Part shown: one piece after another, positions 17,371 through 26,381 of the stretch
Position numbering within the stretch: position 1 is the first letter of the stretch
How the letters are laid out: every line of letters starts with the position of its first letter
NCBI RefSeq assembly: GCF_036227485.1
Contig: NZ_CP109479.1
Location: 3,596,001 to 3,660,000, forward strand
DNA length: 64,000 bases
Source of the DNA: Streptomyces sp. NBC_01451
GTDB lineage: Bacteria; Actinomycetota; Actinomycetes; Streptomycetales; Streptomycetaceae
Direction: 5' to 3'
Program-made: the position numbers and the translations under genes
Notes under the pieces: model-generated
Told to the model about the DNA's origin: nothing
Databases searched by the model: none
Seen by the model: the letters and a program-made list of their open reading frames with translations, nothing else

Positions 17371-18485
17371 GTGTACAGGTTTCCCTTGCTGACCTCATGC
17401 ACATGGTCATGCGAACGCGTGTGGTCGTGGCTGTGTCCCGGTACGTGCGGGTCGGTCACCGGCAGCGAGGAGTCGGCCGACAGGTCCCAGTCGGAGGGGG
17501 CCCGGTTGCGGGCGACCATCTCGGCGCCCAGCGCGGCCACCATCGCACCGTTGTCCGTGCACAACTTCGGCCGGGGCACCCGGAGTTGGATACCGGCCGC
17601 CTCGCACCGCTCCTGAGCGAGCGCCCGCAGCCGCGAGTTGGCGGCGACACCCCCGCCGATCATCAGGTGGTCGACGCCCTCGTCCTTGCAGGCGCGAACC
17701 GCCTTCCGGGTCAGCACGTCCACCACCGCCTCCTGGAAGGAGGCCGACACATCACGCACCGGCACGTCCTCCCCCGCCGCCCGCTTCGCCTCGATCCAGC
17801 GGGCCACGGCCGTCTTGAGCCCGGAGAAGGAGAAGTCGTACGCCGGGTCGCGCGGCCCGGTCAGTCCGCGCGGGAACGCGATGGCCTTCGGGTCGCCCTC
17901 GCGCGCGTACCGGTCGATGACCGGACCGCCGGGGAAGCCCAGGTTCAGCACCCGGGCGATCTTGTCGAAGGCCTCGCCGGCCGCGTCGTCGATGGTCGCG
18001 CCCAGGGGCCGGACGTCGGAGGTGATGTCCGAGGCCAGCAGGAGCGAGGAGTGGCCGCCGCTGACCAGCAGGGCCATCGTCGGCTCGGGCAGCGGGCCGT
18101 GCTCCAGCTGGTCGACGCAGATGTGGGAGGCGAGATGGTTCACGCCGTACAGCGGCTTGCCCAGCGCGTAGGCGTAGGCCTTCGCCGCCGAGACCCCGAC
18201 CAGCAGGGCGCCCGCGAGCCCGGGACCGGCGGTGACGGCGATGCCGTCGAGGTCCTTCGGGCTCACCCCGGCTTCCTTCAGCGCCCGCTCGATGGTCGGC
18301 ACCATCGCCTCCAGGTGGGCGCGCGAGGCCACCTCGGGCACGACACCCCCGAACCGGGCGTGCTCGTCGACGCTGGACGCGATGGCGTCCGCGAGGAGCG
18401 TGGTCCCCCGGACGACACCGACTCCGGTCTCGTCGCAGGAGGTCTCGATGCCGAGGACGAGCGGCACGTCCCTGGAGTCAGCCAT
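17367..18485 (-). CDS. tsaD: tRNA N6-adenosine threonylcarbamoyltransferase TsaD
   Basis: This 372-residue TsaD (Gcp/YgjD) transfers the threonylcarbamoyl group to A37 of ANN-decoding tRNAs, working with TsaB and TsaE, both encoded nearby. It shows the ASKHA-fold motif [14 protein letters not shown] near the N-terminus, the metal-binding His pair region (around NHLASHI) and [13 protein letters not shown]. After the normal core it has a C-terminal tail containing seven histidines ([13 protein letters not shown] region), probably a metal-binding or disordered extension. The gene overlaps rimI upstream and the 84-residue gene downstream. Confidence 0.97.
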   Translation of the reverse strand: MADSRDVPLVLGIETSCDETGVGVVRGTTLLADAIASSVDEHARFGGVVPEVASRAHLEAMVPTIERALKEAGVSPKDLDGIAVTAGPGLAGALLVGVSAAKAYAYALGKPLYGVNHLASHICVDQLEHGPLPEPTMALLVSGGHSSLLLASDITSDVRPLGATIDDAAGEAFDKIARVLNLGFPGGPVIDRYAREGDPKAIAFPRGLTGPRDPAYDFSFSGLKTAVARWIEAKRAAGEDVPVRDVSASFQEAVVDVLTRKAVRACKDEGVDHLMIGGGVAANSRLRALAQERCEAAGIQLRVPRPKLCTDNGAMVAALGAEMVARNRAPSDWDLSADSSLPVTDPHVPGHSHDHTRSHDHVHEVSKGNLYT

Positions 18486-19125
18486 TGCTCTCGGTTCCTT
18501 GTGCGTCGGTTTGCCGTACGTCTGTCTGCGGGAGTTCCCGCCGGTCTTCCTGCGGGACTTCCTGCGGGACTTCCTGCGGGTCGTCCCGCTCGTCGGTCTC
18601 TCGCGCCGGTACCGATGCCGACGGGTCGCGCAGGCGCATCACCAGGGCGTCGACGTTCCCCGGCTGGTAGTAGCCGCGCCGGAACCCGATGGGCTCGAAG
18701 CCGAACCTCTCGTACAGCTTCTGCGCGCGCACGTTGTCCACCCGGCACTCCAGCATGACCTCGGTGCACTCGAACGCGGTCGCCGCCCGGAGCAGTTCGG
18801 TCAGCAGCACGGCGCCCAGGCCGGTGCCCCAGCACTCGCGGGCGACGGCGATCGTCTGCACGTCGGCCCCCGTGGCGGAGCCGCTGTCGGATTCGGTACC
18901 GGCGACGGCGAGCCCCCCGTACCCGATGATGCGTCTGCCACCCCCCTCGGCCCCCTCGTCCTCGGCGACGAAGTACCGCCGGGTCGCCTGCGGACCCCGC
19001 GCGTGGGCCAGGTCGGACCAGAACATGCCCCGGGACCAGGCGTCCTCGGGGAAGAGGTCCTTCTCCAGTTCCAGTACGGGCTCGATGTCCCACCAGCGCA
19101 TCTCGCGCAGCACGGCAGTCGTCAC
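18478..19125 (-). CDS. rimI: Ribosomal-protein-alanine N-acetyltransferase RimI
   Basis: This 215-residue GNAT-family acetyltransferase is annotated as RimI for its constant place between tsaB and tsaD. The acetyl-CoA-binding region reads [22 protein letters not shown], and the RimI-like segment [23 protein letters not shown] follows. The family acetylates protein N-termini; the native target here is not certain. The core ends near residue 175. Beyond it lies a disordered tail with tandem PQEV repeats, encoded by 12-nt direct repeats near 18545-18580. GTG 19125 overlaps the tsaB stop (GTGA), and the 3' end overlaps tsaD by 8 nt. Confidence 0.92.
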   Translation of the reverse strand: MTTAVLREMRWWDIEPVLELEKDLFPEDAWSRGMFWSDLAHARGPQATRRYFVAEDEGAEGGGRRIIGYGGLAVAGTESDSGSATGADVQTIAVARECWGTGLGAVLLTELLRAATAFECTEVMLECRVDNVRAQKLYERFGFEPIGFRRGYYQPGNVDALVMRLRDPSASVPARETDERDDPQEVPQEVPQEDRRELPQTDVRQTDAQGTESNG

Positions 19126-19778
19126 TGGGGGGTGACCACCTTGTAGTTCTTGGGGACCTGGGCGTCGGGCCGGCGCAGGTAGAGCGGCCGGGGGGCCGGG
19201 AGTTCGACGCCCGCGGCCAGTCGTTCGGCGGCCAGGGAGGCGAGGGCCGCCGCGGAGACGTGCTCGGGGCCGTGCGCGACCGGGAAGACGTCCGGGTAGA
19301 GCAGGGCGCCCGCGCCGACGGCAGGCAGGCCCGCGACCTGGTCGGCGATGTCCGCGGGCCGGTCGACGGACGGCTCCGACACCCTCGTGCGGGAGTCGCT
19401 GTAGCGCGCCCAGTAGACCTCCTTGCGGCGGGCGTCGGTCGCCACGACGAAGGGGCCGTCCTCGACGTCGGCGGCGTACGCGAGGCCGTCCAGCGTGCAG
19501 ACGCCGTGCACGGGGACGCCGAGCGCGAATCCGAAGGTGTCGGCGGTCATCAGGCCGACGCGCAGCCCGGTGTAGGGGCCGGGGCCGATGCCGACGACGA
19601 CGCCGGTGACGGCGTCGAGGCCCGTGCCCGCCTCGGCGAGGATCCGGTCGACGGCGGGCAGCAGCAGTTCCCCGTGCCGGCGCGCGTCGACCTGGCTCGA
19701 CGCGGCGACGACGGCCGTCCCGTCGTGCAGGGCGACCGTGACGGCCGGGGTGGCGGTATCCAGAGCGAGCAAGAGCAC
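19122..19778 (-). CDS. tsaB: tRNA threonylcarbamoyladenosine biosynthesis protein TsaB
   Basis: TsaB of 218 residues is the TsaD paralogue that dimerises with TsaD in the t6A complex but lacks its catalytic metal site. The N-terminus MLLLALDTATPAVTVAL and the segment VVVGIGPGPYTGLRVGLMTA are diagnostic. The start is a GTG at 19778. It heads the overlapping tsaB-rimI-tsaD-84-aa operon, with the promoter expected in the 110-bp gap to the divergent gene at 19889. Confidence 0.95.
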   Translation of the reverse strand: MLLLALDTATPAVTVALHDGTAVVAASSQVDARRHGELLLPAVDRILAEAGTGLDAVTGVVVGIGPGPYTGLRVGLMTADTFGFALGVPVHGVCTLDGLAYAADVEDGPFVVATDARRKEVYWARYSDSRTRVSEPSVDRPADIADQVAGLPAVGAGALLYPDVFPVAHGPEHVSAAALASLAAERLAAGVELPAPRPLYLRRPDAQVPKNYKVVTPQ

Positions 19779-19888
19779 GCGAACAGCCTACGGCGCCCGC
19801 GCCCCGCGCACGGCCGCTCCGGCAGGCGGTACGGCTGCTGCTACCGTCGCCACAAAACGGGACGTACGAGACGAAGAGGTGGGCGCCG

Positions 19889-20443
19889 GTGACCAGGAGC
19901 AGCTCGGGATTCGTGGCCGGGCTCACCGCGGCGGCCCTCGTCACGGTCGGTGTCCTCGCCTACCAGGCCTCGGCGAACGCCCCGCTGCGCCCGGGCGCGG
20001 AGCACGTGTCCCCCTCGGTGCCGGTGACGGCCTCGAAGGTCCCCCGGGACACCCGGCACCCGGACGCGCTGCCGGCCGGGTCCGGGGCGGGCAGGCGGGT
20101 CGTGTACTCCCTGGACGACGACCGGGTGTGGCTGGTCGGCGACAACGGCAGGGCGCGCCGTTCGTTCCCCGTCGCGCCGGGGACGGTCGACCCGGCGCCG
20201 GGCAGTTATCTGGTCACGTCCCGCTCGAACTCGATCACGGGGACGGACGGCACCCCGATCGAGCACGTCGTGCGGTTCACCGGCGTGGACGGCGTGGGCA
20301 TCGGCTTCAGCGCGGCGGTGGACGGTTCGGCCCCGCGGCAGGACCCGGAGGCGCGCACGGGCGGCATCCGGGAGACCCGGCCGGACGGGGACGCGATGTG
20401 GGAGTTCGCGACGATCGGCGAGAAGGTCGTCGTGATCCGCTGA
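19889..20443 (+). CDS. Secreted L,D-transpeptidase-like protein lacking the catalytic Cys/His
   Basis: This 184-residue protein has an N-terminal signal or anchor (FVAGLTAAALVTVGVLAYQASA) and a C-terminal domain that follows the YkuD pattern: RVVYSLDDDRVWLV, then RRSFPVAPGT and PAPGSYLVTSRS. It ends GGIRETRPDGDAMWEFATIGEKVVVIR (20417-20440 region). In active L,D-transpeptidases that last part reads SHGC-I/V-R followed by the same helix and strand. Here GGIR replaces it, so the nucleophilic Cys and neighbouring His are absent. It is probably a wall- or peptidoglycan-binding pseudoenzyme; the role is unknown. It is a lone plus-strand gene inside the minus-strand tsa block. Confidence 0.75.
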   Translation: MTRSSSGFVAGLTAAALVTVGVLAYQASANAPLRPGAEHVSPSVPVTASKVPRDTRHPDALPAGSGAGRRVVYSLDDDRVWLVGDNGRARRSFPVAPGTVDPAPGSYLVTSRSNSITGTDGTPIEHVVRFTGVDGVGIGFSAAVDGSAPRQDPEARTGGIRETRPDGDAMWEFATIGEKVVVIR

Positions 20444-20448
20444 ACGCG

Positions 20449-20601
20449 CTACGCGGCCTTGGGCCGTTCGACGGGTGCGTCGGGCACGCGCGGGGGCGTG
20501 GAGACCGCGCGGGCGGCGGCGCCCGCCGCCAGCAGTTCACGCATGGACACCCCGCGCACCGCGTACGGCTTGGGCGTACCGGTTCCCTCTGTGGTGGACA
20601 T
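20449..20601 (-). CDS. 50-residue microprotein behind an iron box
   Basis: A perfect AGGAGG precedes ATG 20601, and the frame encodes 50 residues ending at TAG 20449. The central part reads YAVRGVSMRELLAAGAAARA, a likely amphipathic helix, followed by a Pro-rich basic tail. High third-position GC and the strong ribosome-binding site support coding. There is no signal peptide. The gene is convergent with the L,D-transpeptidase-like gene, leaving 5 bp between the two stop codons. A palindromic iron-box-like site lies 29 bp upstream of the start. The function is unknown. Confidence 0.75.
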   Translation of the reverse strand: MSTTEGTGTPKPYAVRGVSMRELLAAGAAARAVSTPPRVPDAPVERPKAA

Positions 20602-20629
20602 GGACGCCTCCTGGAGTTCGGGGGCGGAC

Positions 20630-20651
20630 GTAGTTAGGTAAGCCTAACTAC
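20630..20651. promoter_or_regulatory. Iron box (DmdR/IdeR-type operator)
   Basis: The 22-bp palindrome has perfect 9-bp arms GTAGTTAGG and CCTAACTAC around TAAG. Its core TTAGG...CCTAA matches the iron-box consensus bound by DmdR1/IdeR repressors in actinobacteria. It sits just upstream of the 50-residue gene and downstream of tsaE's stop, so it most likely controls only the microprotein gene, giving expression under iron limitation. Confidence 0.8.
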
Positions 20652-20732
20652 AGACTGGGTACCATGTGACCACGCGCGGGACACCCGACGCAACATCTTG
20701 CCGACGGATTGTCGGAACATTCACGCAAACGT

Positions 20733-21308
20733 TCACAGGACGCTCAGGTCAACCGTCACCCACCGCTCCCCCACCCCCGTGAGGGTGACGTGCCGCACCT
20801 CGTCGGTGGTGTCGCCGACGGCACGGTGGATGAGGAGATGGAGCCGGTCGTCGGTCAGCTCCTCGACCTTGCCCTCACCCCACTCCACGACGACGACGGA
20901 CTCGGGCAGCGAGACGTCGAGGTCGAGGTCCTCCATGTCGTCGAGACCGCCGCCCAGCCGGTAGGCGTCGACGTGGACGAGCGGCGGGCCGTCGCCGAGG
21001 GAGGGGTGGACGCGGGCGATCACGAAGGTGGGCGAGGTGACCGCACCCCGGACCCCGAGCCCCTCGCCGAGCCCGCGCGTCAGCGTCGTCTTGCCCGCAC
21101 CCAGCTCACCGGTGAGCATCACCAGGTCGCCGGCCCGCAGCCGTTCGGCGAGCCGGCGGCCCAACTCCCGCATCTCGTCGGGTGAGTTGACGGTCACCTC
21201 GAAGGACGAGGCGGCCGGGGAGGACAAGGAGGCCGAGGGGGACGACGCGGGCGCCGGGCCCGCGGGGGACTCAGCCGGGGCGTCGTGCGCTGCTGCTGGT
21301 GCTTCCAT
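20733..21308 (-). CDS. tsaE: tRNA threonylcarbamoyladenosine biosynthesis ATPase TsaE
   Basis: TsaE, 191 residues, is the small P-loop ATPase of the t6A complex. The Walker A motif is GELGAGKTT, followed by TSPTFVIARVH and VHVDAYRL, and VVVVEWGEG carries the family Walker B/EWG motif. An Ala/Ser/Pro-rich N-terminal extension of about 40 residues precedes the core. ATG 21308 is the likely start and overlaps the 3' end of the hydrolase gene by 38 bp. Confidence 0.95.
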   Translation of the reverse strand: MEAPAAAHDAPAESPAGPAPASSPSASLSSPAASSFEVTVNSPDEMRELGRRLAERLRAGDLVMLTGELGAGKTTLTRGLGEGLGVRGAVTSPTFVIARVHPSLGDGPPLVHVDAYRLGGGLDDMEDLDLDVSLPESVVVVEWGEGKVEELTDDRLHLLIHRAVGDTTDEVRHVTLTGVGERWVTVDLSVL

Positions 21309-22527
21309 AACCGGAAACGGTAGCCCCTGCCGGCACGGCACCCGCGCGGGTGAGCAGGTCGGCGAGCCGGTCGGTGACCGCCTCCGGGTGCTCCAGCATC
21401 ACCAGGTGCCCGGCGTCCGGCACGAGGACCAGTTCGGCGTCCGGCAGCAGGTCGGCGATGGCCTCGCTGTGCTCGCTGGGGGTGACGAGGTCGCCGACCC
21501 CGGCCAGCACCAGCACGGGCAGGTCCTTGAAGTGTCCGAGGGCCTCGGTCTTGTCGTGCTCGGTGAAGGCCGGGTAGAACTCGGCGACGACGTCGATGGG
21601 GGTGCTCTCGATCATCCGCTCGGCGAACCGGGCGACGGCGGGATCGACGTCCCGCGACGAGAACGAGTACCGCTTGATGATGCCGGCGAAGAGATCGGTG
21701 GTGACCCGCCGCCCCCGCTCCACCCACTCGGCCTGCTGTCCCAGCGCCTTCAGTACGCCGGGCAGCACCCGCCGGACCGCGTTCACGCCCGCGACGGGCA
21801 GCCCGAAGTTGACCTCTCCGAGCCGCCCGGACGACGTACCGACGAAGGCGACCGCGACGACCCGCTCCCGGACCACGTCCGGGTACTGGTCGGCGAAGGC
21901 CATGACGGTCATCCCGCCCATCGAGTGCCCGACGAGCACGATCGGCCCCTCGGGCACGGCGGCGTCGAGGACGGCTTTCAGGTCCTGGCCGAGCTGGTCG
22001 ATGGAGAGCGCCACCCCCTCGTGCTGGGCGACCCCGCGCCCGGACCGCCCGTGGCTGCGCTGGTCCCAGTAGACGCTGCGGACGACACCGCGCAGGGCGG
22101 CCCGCTGGAAGTGCCAGGAGTCCTGGCTGAGGCAGTAGCCGTGGCTGAAGACGACGGTGACGGGCGCCGGGGCCTTGCGGCCGAAGAGCCGCCGCCGGCG
22201 CGGGGTGAGGGCGGGCGCTGCCTCCGGGTCGACGTCGTCGACCTCGTAGTACAGCTCGGTGCCGTCGTCGGCGTACGCCTTGCCCGGGGTGCCGCGCAGC
22301 GCGCCGTACGGGCCCGTCGAGTCGAGCGCGAGCCGCGCCCGCTGGCGCATGCCGCGCCCCACGGTGAGCCGCTCGACGGCGACCCCCGCGGCGGCGCCGG
22401 CCGCCACCACTCCTATGGCGACGCCCGCGATACCGGTCGCCCGGCGCCATCCCCCGCCCGTCGCCCCCGCGGCGGAGGCCACGGCCGTGGCGGCGCTCGC
22501 GACGACCTCCGCAGTGCTCTCGCTCAC
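21271..22527 (-). CDS. Membrane-anchored alpha/beta hydrolase
   Basis: This 418-residue protein has an N-terminal hydrophobic Gly/Ala-rich segment (about residues 28-50) and a classic alpha/beta-hydrolase domain. The oxyanion region is FSHGYCLSQ, the nucleophile elbow is GHSMGG, the acid lies in AGVGDLVTP and the histidine in DAGHLVMLEHP. The catalytic triad therefore looks intact. The substrate is unknown; esterase or lipase-like activity is expected. The position between alr and tsaE is conserved in Streptomyces, as far as I recall. The start is GTG 22527. Confidence 0.88.
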   Translation of the reverse strand: MSESTAEVVASAATAVASAAGATGGGWRRATGIAGVAIGVVAAGAAAGVAVERLTVGRGMRQRARLALDSTGPYGALRGTPGKAYADDGTELYYEVDDVDPEAAPALTPRRRRLFGRKAPAPVTVVFSHGYCLSQDSWHFQRAALRGVVRSVYWDQRSHGRSGRGVAQHEGVALSIDQLGQDLKAVLDAAVPEGPIVLVGHSMGGMTVMAFADQYPDVVRERVVAVAFVGTSSGRLGEVNFGLPVAGVNAVRRVLPGVLKALGQQAEWVERGRRVTTDLFAGIIKRYSFSSRDVDPAVARFAERMIESTPIDVVAEFYPAFTEHDKTEALGHFKDLPVLVLAGVGDLVTPSEHSEAIADLLPDAELVLVPDAGHLVMLEHPEAVTDRLADLLTRAGAVPAGATVSGYGSTSSSARRPG

Positions 22528-22660
22528 GTACCGCTCCTTGCTGGAATTACCACTGAAGTTGCCGGGCCTGCTGAAAAGTCGGTGCGCCTGCCGGCCCAGG
22601 AAGGATGACCGGCGTTGCCGGGGTTACTCGTGCCGCCCGGCCGAAGAACCCCGCGGGCGC

Positions 22661-23854
22661 CTACCCCTCGTGTTCTTCTTCCTCATTCACATTCACGTAG
22701 ACGCGGGGGACGCGGGTTCCGATGCGGGTGACGATTTCGTACGCGATCGTCCCGGCCGCCTGTGCCCAGTCCTCGGCGGTGGGCTCACCGCGGTCACCGG
22801 GCCCGAAGAGCAGGACCTCCGCGCCCGCTTCGGGCTCGTCGCCGCCCAGGTCGACGACGAACTGGTCCATGGCGACCCGCCCGGCCACGGTCCGCCACTT
22901 CCCGCCGATCAGGACGGGCCCGGTGCCGGAGGCGTGGCGCGGGATGCCGTCCGCGTAGCCGACGGGGACGAGGCCGAGGGTGGTGGCGCCGGGGGTGACG
23001 TAGTGGTGCCCGTAACTGACGCCGTGCCCGCCCGGTACGTGCTTGACCAGCGCGAGCGAGGCGGCCAGCGTCATCACCGGGCGAAGGCCCAGGTCGGCGG
23101 AGGTGCCGATCTCCGGACTCGGCGAGATGCCGTAGACGGCCACCCCGGTCCGTACGAGGTCGAAGTGCGTGTCCGGACGGCTGAGCACGGCGGGCGAGTT
23201 GGCGAGGTGCCGTACGTCGGGCCGCAGTCCGTGCCGTTCGGCGTACGCGACCATCTCGTGGAAGCGGGTGAGCTGGGCGTCGACGGACGGGTGTTCGGGT
23301 TCGTCGGCGCAGGCGAGGTGGGACCAGAGCCCGGTGACGCGGATCAGCCCGTCGTGCTCGGCGCGCAGCGCGGCGGCGACGAGCGCGCACCAGTCGTCCC
23401 CCGGCTGACAGCCGCCGCGCCCGAGCCCGGTGTCGGCCTTGAGCTGGACGCGCGCGGGCCGCCGGGCGGCGGTCGCGGCCCCGACGACCTCCCGCAGGGC
23501 CCACATCCCGCCCACCGACACGTCGATGTCGGCCTCGACGGCGGCCTGCCAGGGCCCGCCCGGGGTCCAGAGCCAGCACATGACCCGTACGTGACGCGGA
23601 ATCCCCGAGTCCGGCTGCCGCAGGGCGAGTGCCTCCTCGGGGGTGGCGGTGCCGAGCCACTCGGCACCCGCCTCGACGGCTGCCCGAGCACACCGGAGCG
23701 CCCCGTGGCCGTACGCGTCGGACTTGACGACGGCCATCAGGGCCGCGCCGCGCGCGCGGGCGCGCAGGGTCCGCACGTTGGCCCGCAGGGCGGCCAGGTC
23801 GATCTCGGCGCGGGCTCGCAGGGCGGCGGCCGGCGGGGCTGCTGTCTCACTCAT
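22661..23854 (-). CDS. alr: Alanine racemase
   Basis: This 397-residue PLP enzyme interconverts L- and D-alanine for peptidoglycan synthesis. The PLP-lysine motif is AVVKSDAYGHG near residue 42, and the second catalytic Tyr lies in the GVSYGHHY segment. RVAMDQFVVDL near the C-terminal beta-domain is also diagnostic. Length and domain order (TIM barrel then beta-domain) are standard. The gene is followed by the hydrolase gene and tsaE on the same strand. Confidence 0.96.
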   Translation of the reverse strand: MSETAAPPAAALRARAEIDLAALRANVRTLRARARGAALMAVVKSDAYGHGALRCARAAVEAGAEWLGTATPEEALALRQPDSGIPRHVRVMCWLWTPGGPWQAAVEADIDVSVGGMWALREVVGAATAARRPARVQLKADTGLGRGGCQPGDDWCALVAAALRAEHDGLIRVTGLWSHLACADEPEHPSVDAQLTRFHEMVAYAERHGLRPDVRHLANSPAVLSRPDTHFDLVRTGVAVYGISPSPEIGTSADLGLRPVMTLAASLALVKHVPGGHGVSYGHHYVTPGATTLGLVPVGYADGIPRHASGTGPVLIGGKWRTVAGRVAMDQFVVDLGGDEPEAGAEVLLFGPGDRGEPTAEDWAQAAGTIAYEIVTRIGTRVPRVYVNVNEEEEHEG

Positions 23855-23897
23855 GGCGCCCCCAGTGTCTCAGAGGGACCGTCGAGCACACTCGCGG

Positions 23898-24794
23898 CTA
23901 CCCCGCGGCCCGTCGTCCCCACACGTACACCCGGTCGCCCGTCTTCAGAACGCCCCAGAGCGTACGGGCGTCGGCGAGCCGCATATTGACGCAGCCCATG
24001 GAGCCGACGGTGGTGTGGATGCTGCCGTAGACGGCGTGGAAGGCCTGGCCGCCGCTGAAGAACTGGGCGTAGGGCATGGGGGTGTCGTAGAGGGTCGAGT
24101 GGTGGTTCTTGTGCTTCCAGTACACCTTGTGCCACCCGCCGCGCGTCGGATAGGCCGTCCGTCCGCTCCGCACGGGCACGGGTCCGTAGACGACCTTCTT
24201 CCCCTTCTGCACCCAGGTCAGCTGCCGCCCGAGATCGACACAGGCGACCCGGTAGGTCCGCACGGGACACCTGCCGGCGGCGTTCGGGTTCTTCCTGGCG
24301 GACAGCAACTGCATCCGGGACCAGGTGACGGGCCCGGCGAATCCGCTGTCCGGCTTGATCCTGTACGTGCGCTGAAAGGCGCGGATGGCCCGGCAGTCGG
24401 CGGCGGACTGCTTCCCGTCCACCTTCAGTCTCAGCCAGAACTCCACCTGCCGCTGATAGGGCCCGGCCAGCTTGGAGCAGGCCACCTTCCGGGCGGCGTC
24501 ACCCAGCGGTACGTACTCGATGAGGTCGTACGTCCCCCGCGCGGCCTCCGCCGGCTCGACGGCGTCCTCCTGCCTCGTCGGCGTGTACACCTGCGGCGCG
24601 AGCACCTGGTCCGGGGTGTCGAAGGTCCAGGGCTGGGAGGGGGCGGGAGGCACACCGGGCACGAGGACCCCCTCGGGTCCGGCGGCGGGGGCGGGCGGCA
24701 CGGGGTCCGCGAAGGCAGGGCCGACGGGCGGCAGCACGGCCACCGCGACCAGCAGTGCGGTGAGACCACGGAACAGGAACGGTCGACTGATCAT
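23898..24794 (-). CDS. L,D-transpeptidase (YkuD) with peptidoglycan-binding region
   Basis: This 298-residue secreted enzyme would form 3-3 peptidoglycan cross-links or attach proteins to the wall. It has a signal peptide (LTALLVAVAVLPPVGPAFA), a proline-rich linker, a peptidoglycan-binding-like helical region (about 110-165; CRAIRAFQRTYRIKPDSGFAGPVTW) and a C-terminal YkuD domain. The active site reads HTTVGSMGCVNMR, with the catalytic Cys preceded by SMG and the upstream His intact. It contrasts with the degenerate copy at 19889. Confidence 0.92.
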   Translation of the reverse strand: MISRPFLFRGLTALLVAVAVLPPVGPAFADPVPPAPAAGPEGVLVPGVPPAPSQPWTFDTPDQVLAPQVYTPTRQEDAVEPAEAARGTYDLIEYVPLGDAARKVACSKLAGPYQRQVEFWLRLKVDGKQSAADCRAIRAFQRTYRIKPDSGFAGPVTWSRMQLLSARKNPNAAGRCPVRTYRVACVDLGRQLTWVQKGKKVVYGPVPVRSGRTAYPTRGGWHKVYWKHKNHHSTLYDTPMPYAQFFSGGQAFHAVYGSIHTTVGSMGCVNMRLADARTLWGVLKTGDRVYVWGRRAAG

Positions 24795-24872
24795 GCGATC
24801 AGGAGAACGCGCGGTTGCCGCCGCCCGGCTCAGCCGCGCGGCCGGGTCACCCGACCGTGCGTCTCAAACGCC

Positions 24873-26318
24873 TCATACGTCCTGCACATCCCGCCAGGCC
24901 CTCCGCACCGCCTCGGCCACGTCGTGCGCCCCCACCGGCGCGCCCTCCGCGGCCAGCCGCCCGGCCAGCCCGTGCAGATACGCCCCCGCGCTCCCGGCGT
25001 CCAGCGCCGAGAGCCCCGCCGCCAGCAACGACCCGCCCAGCCCCGACAGCACGTCACCGCTCCCGGCCGTGGCGAGCCACCCCGTTCCGGTCGCGTTGAC
25101 CCGTACGGCACCCCCGGCCGGGTCGGCGACCAGCGTGGTCGAGCCCTTGAGCAGGGCGGTCGCCCCGTAGCGGGCGGCGAGTTCCCGCACCGCCCTCAGC
25201 CGGGCCCCCTCCACCTCCGCACGCCCCACACCGAGCAGCGCGGCGGCCTCCCCGGCGTGCGGAGTCATCAGCGTCGGCGCGGTACGCCCCCGCACCGCCT
25301 CCTTCTCCGCCAGCCGCAGCCCGTCCGCGTCGATCAGCACGGGTACGTCCGCCTCCAGCACCTCGGCGACCGTCGCGGCGTCGTCCCCGGCCCCGGGCCC
25401 CACGACCCACGCCTGGACGCGCCCCGCCCTGTGCGGCCCCTGGTCGGACACGAGCACCTCGGGAAAGCGGGCGATCACCGCGTCGGCAGCGGGCCCCACG
25501 TACCGCACGGCCCCGGCCCCGCCCCGCAGCGCGCCCGCGACAGCCAGCACAGCGGCTCCCGGATACCGCGCCGACCCCGCCGCGATCCCGACGACGCCCC
25601 GCCGGTACTTGTCGCTCTCGACACCGGGGACCGGCAACAGCCGCGCGACGTCGGCGTGTTGCAACGCCTCCAGCTCGGCCGGCTCGGGAAGCACCTCCCC
25701 GAGCCCGATGTCGACGAGCCGCACCGTCCCGGCGTACTCGCGTGCGGGATCGATGAGCAGCCCCGGCTTGTGGGTCCCGAAGGTCACGGTCAGATCGGCC
25801 CGGATCGCCGCCCCCCGCACCTCTCCGCTGTCGGCGTCGACCCCGCTGGGCAGATCGACGGCGACCACCGCGGCCCCCGCCTCCCGGACCAGCTCGGCCA
25901 ACGCCAGGGCGTCGGCCCGCAGGCCACCCCGCCCCCCGATCCCGACGATGCCGTCGACGACGAGGTCGGCACGCCGGATCGCCCTCTCGACGCCGTCACC
26001 CTGGGCACCCCTCACCGTCCCGCCGGCTCCCCGCAGCGCCGCGAGCCCTCCGGCGTGCGTGCGCTCCGGCGCCAGCAGCACCGCCGTGACACCGGCTCCG
26101 CGCCGGGCGAGCCGGGCCCCGGCGTACAGTGCGTCGCCGCCGTTGTCACCACTACCCACGAGCAGAACAACCCGGCTGCCGTACACCCGCCCCATCAACT
26201 GGCCGCAGGCGACGGCCAGTCCGGCCGCCGCACGCTGCATGAGCGCACCTTCCGGCAACCGCGCCATCAGCTCACGCTCAGCCGCCCGTACCGTCTCCAC
26301 GCCGTACGCAGTTCGCAT
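24873..26318 (-). CDS. nnr: Bifunctional NAD(P)HX repair enzyme (epimerase plus dehydratase)
   Basis: This 481-residue fusion repairs hydrated NAD(P)H. The N-terminal NnrE/YjeF-N domain (about 1-215; LVGSGDNGGDALYAGARL) epimerises R- and S-NAD(P)HX. The C-terminal NnrD/ribokinase-like domain (about 225-480; MTPHAGEAAALLG and ATAGSGDVLSGLGGSLLA) is the ADP-dependent dehydratase. ATG 26318 begins MRTAYGVETVRAAE; an upstream ATG at 26336 is possible. It follows acpS on the same strand, the usual Streptomyces order. Confidence 0.95.
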   Translation of the reverse strand: MRTAYGVETVRAAERELMARLPEGALMQRAAAGLAVACGQLMGRVYGSRVVLLVGSGDNGGDALYAGARLARRGAGVTAVLLAPERTHAGGLAALRGAGGTVRGAQGDGVERAIRRADLVVDGIVGIGGRGGLRADALALAELVREAGAAVVAVDLPSGVDADSGEVRGAAIRADLTVTFGTHKPGLLIDPAREYAGTVRLVDIGLGEVLPEPAELEALQHADVARLLPVPGVESDKYRRGVVGIAAGSARYPGAAVLAVAGALRGGAGAVRYVGPAADAVIARFPEVLVSDQGPHRAGRVQAWVVGPGAGDDAATVAEVLEADVPVLIDADGLRLAEKEAVRGRTAPTLMTPHAGEAAALLGVGRAEVEGARLRAVRELAARYGATALLKGSTTLVADPAGGAVRVNATGTGWLATAGSGDVLSGLGGSLLAAGLSALDAGSAGAYLHGLAGRLAAEGAPVGAHDVAEAVRRAWRDVQDV

Positions 26319-26381
26319 GCACCGAGTCTCCCGCACGGCCCGCCGGCGGGCCCGCCGAGCCGCCGGTGATTCCGGAGCGCC

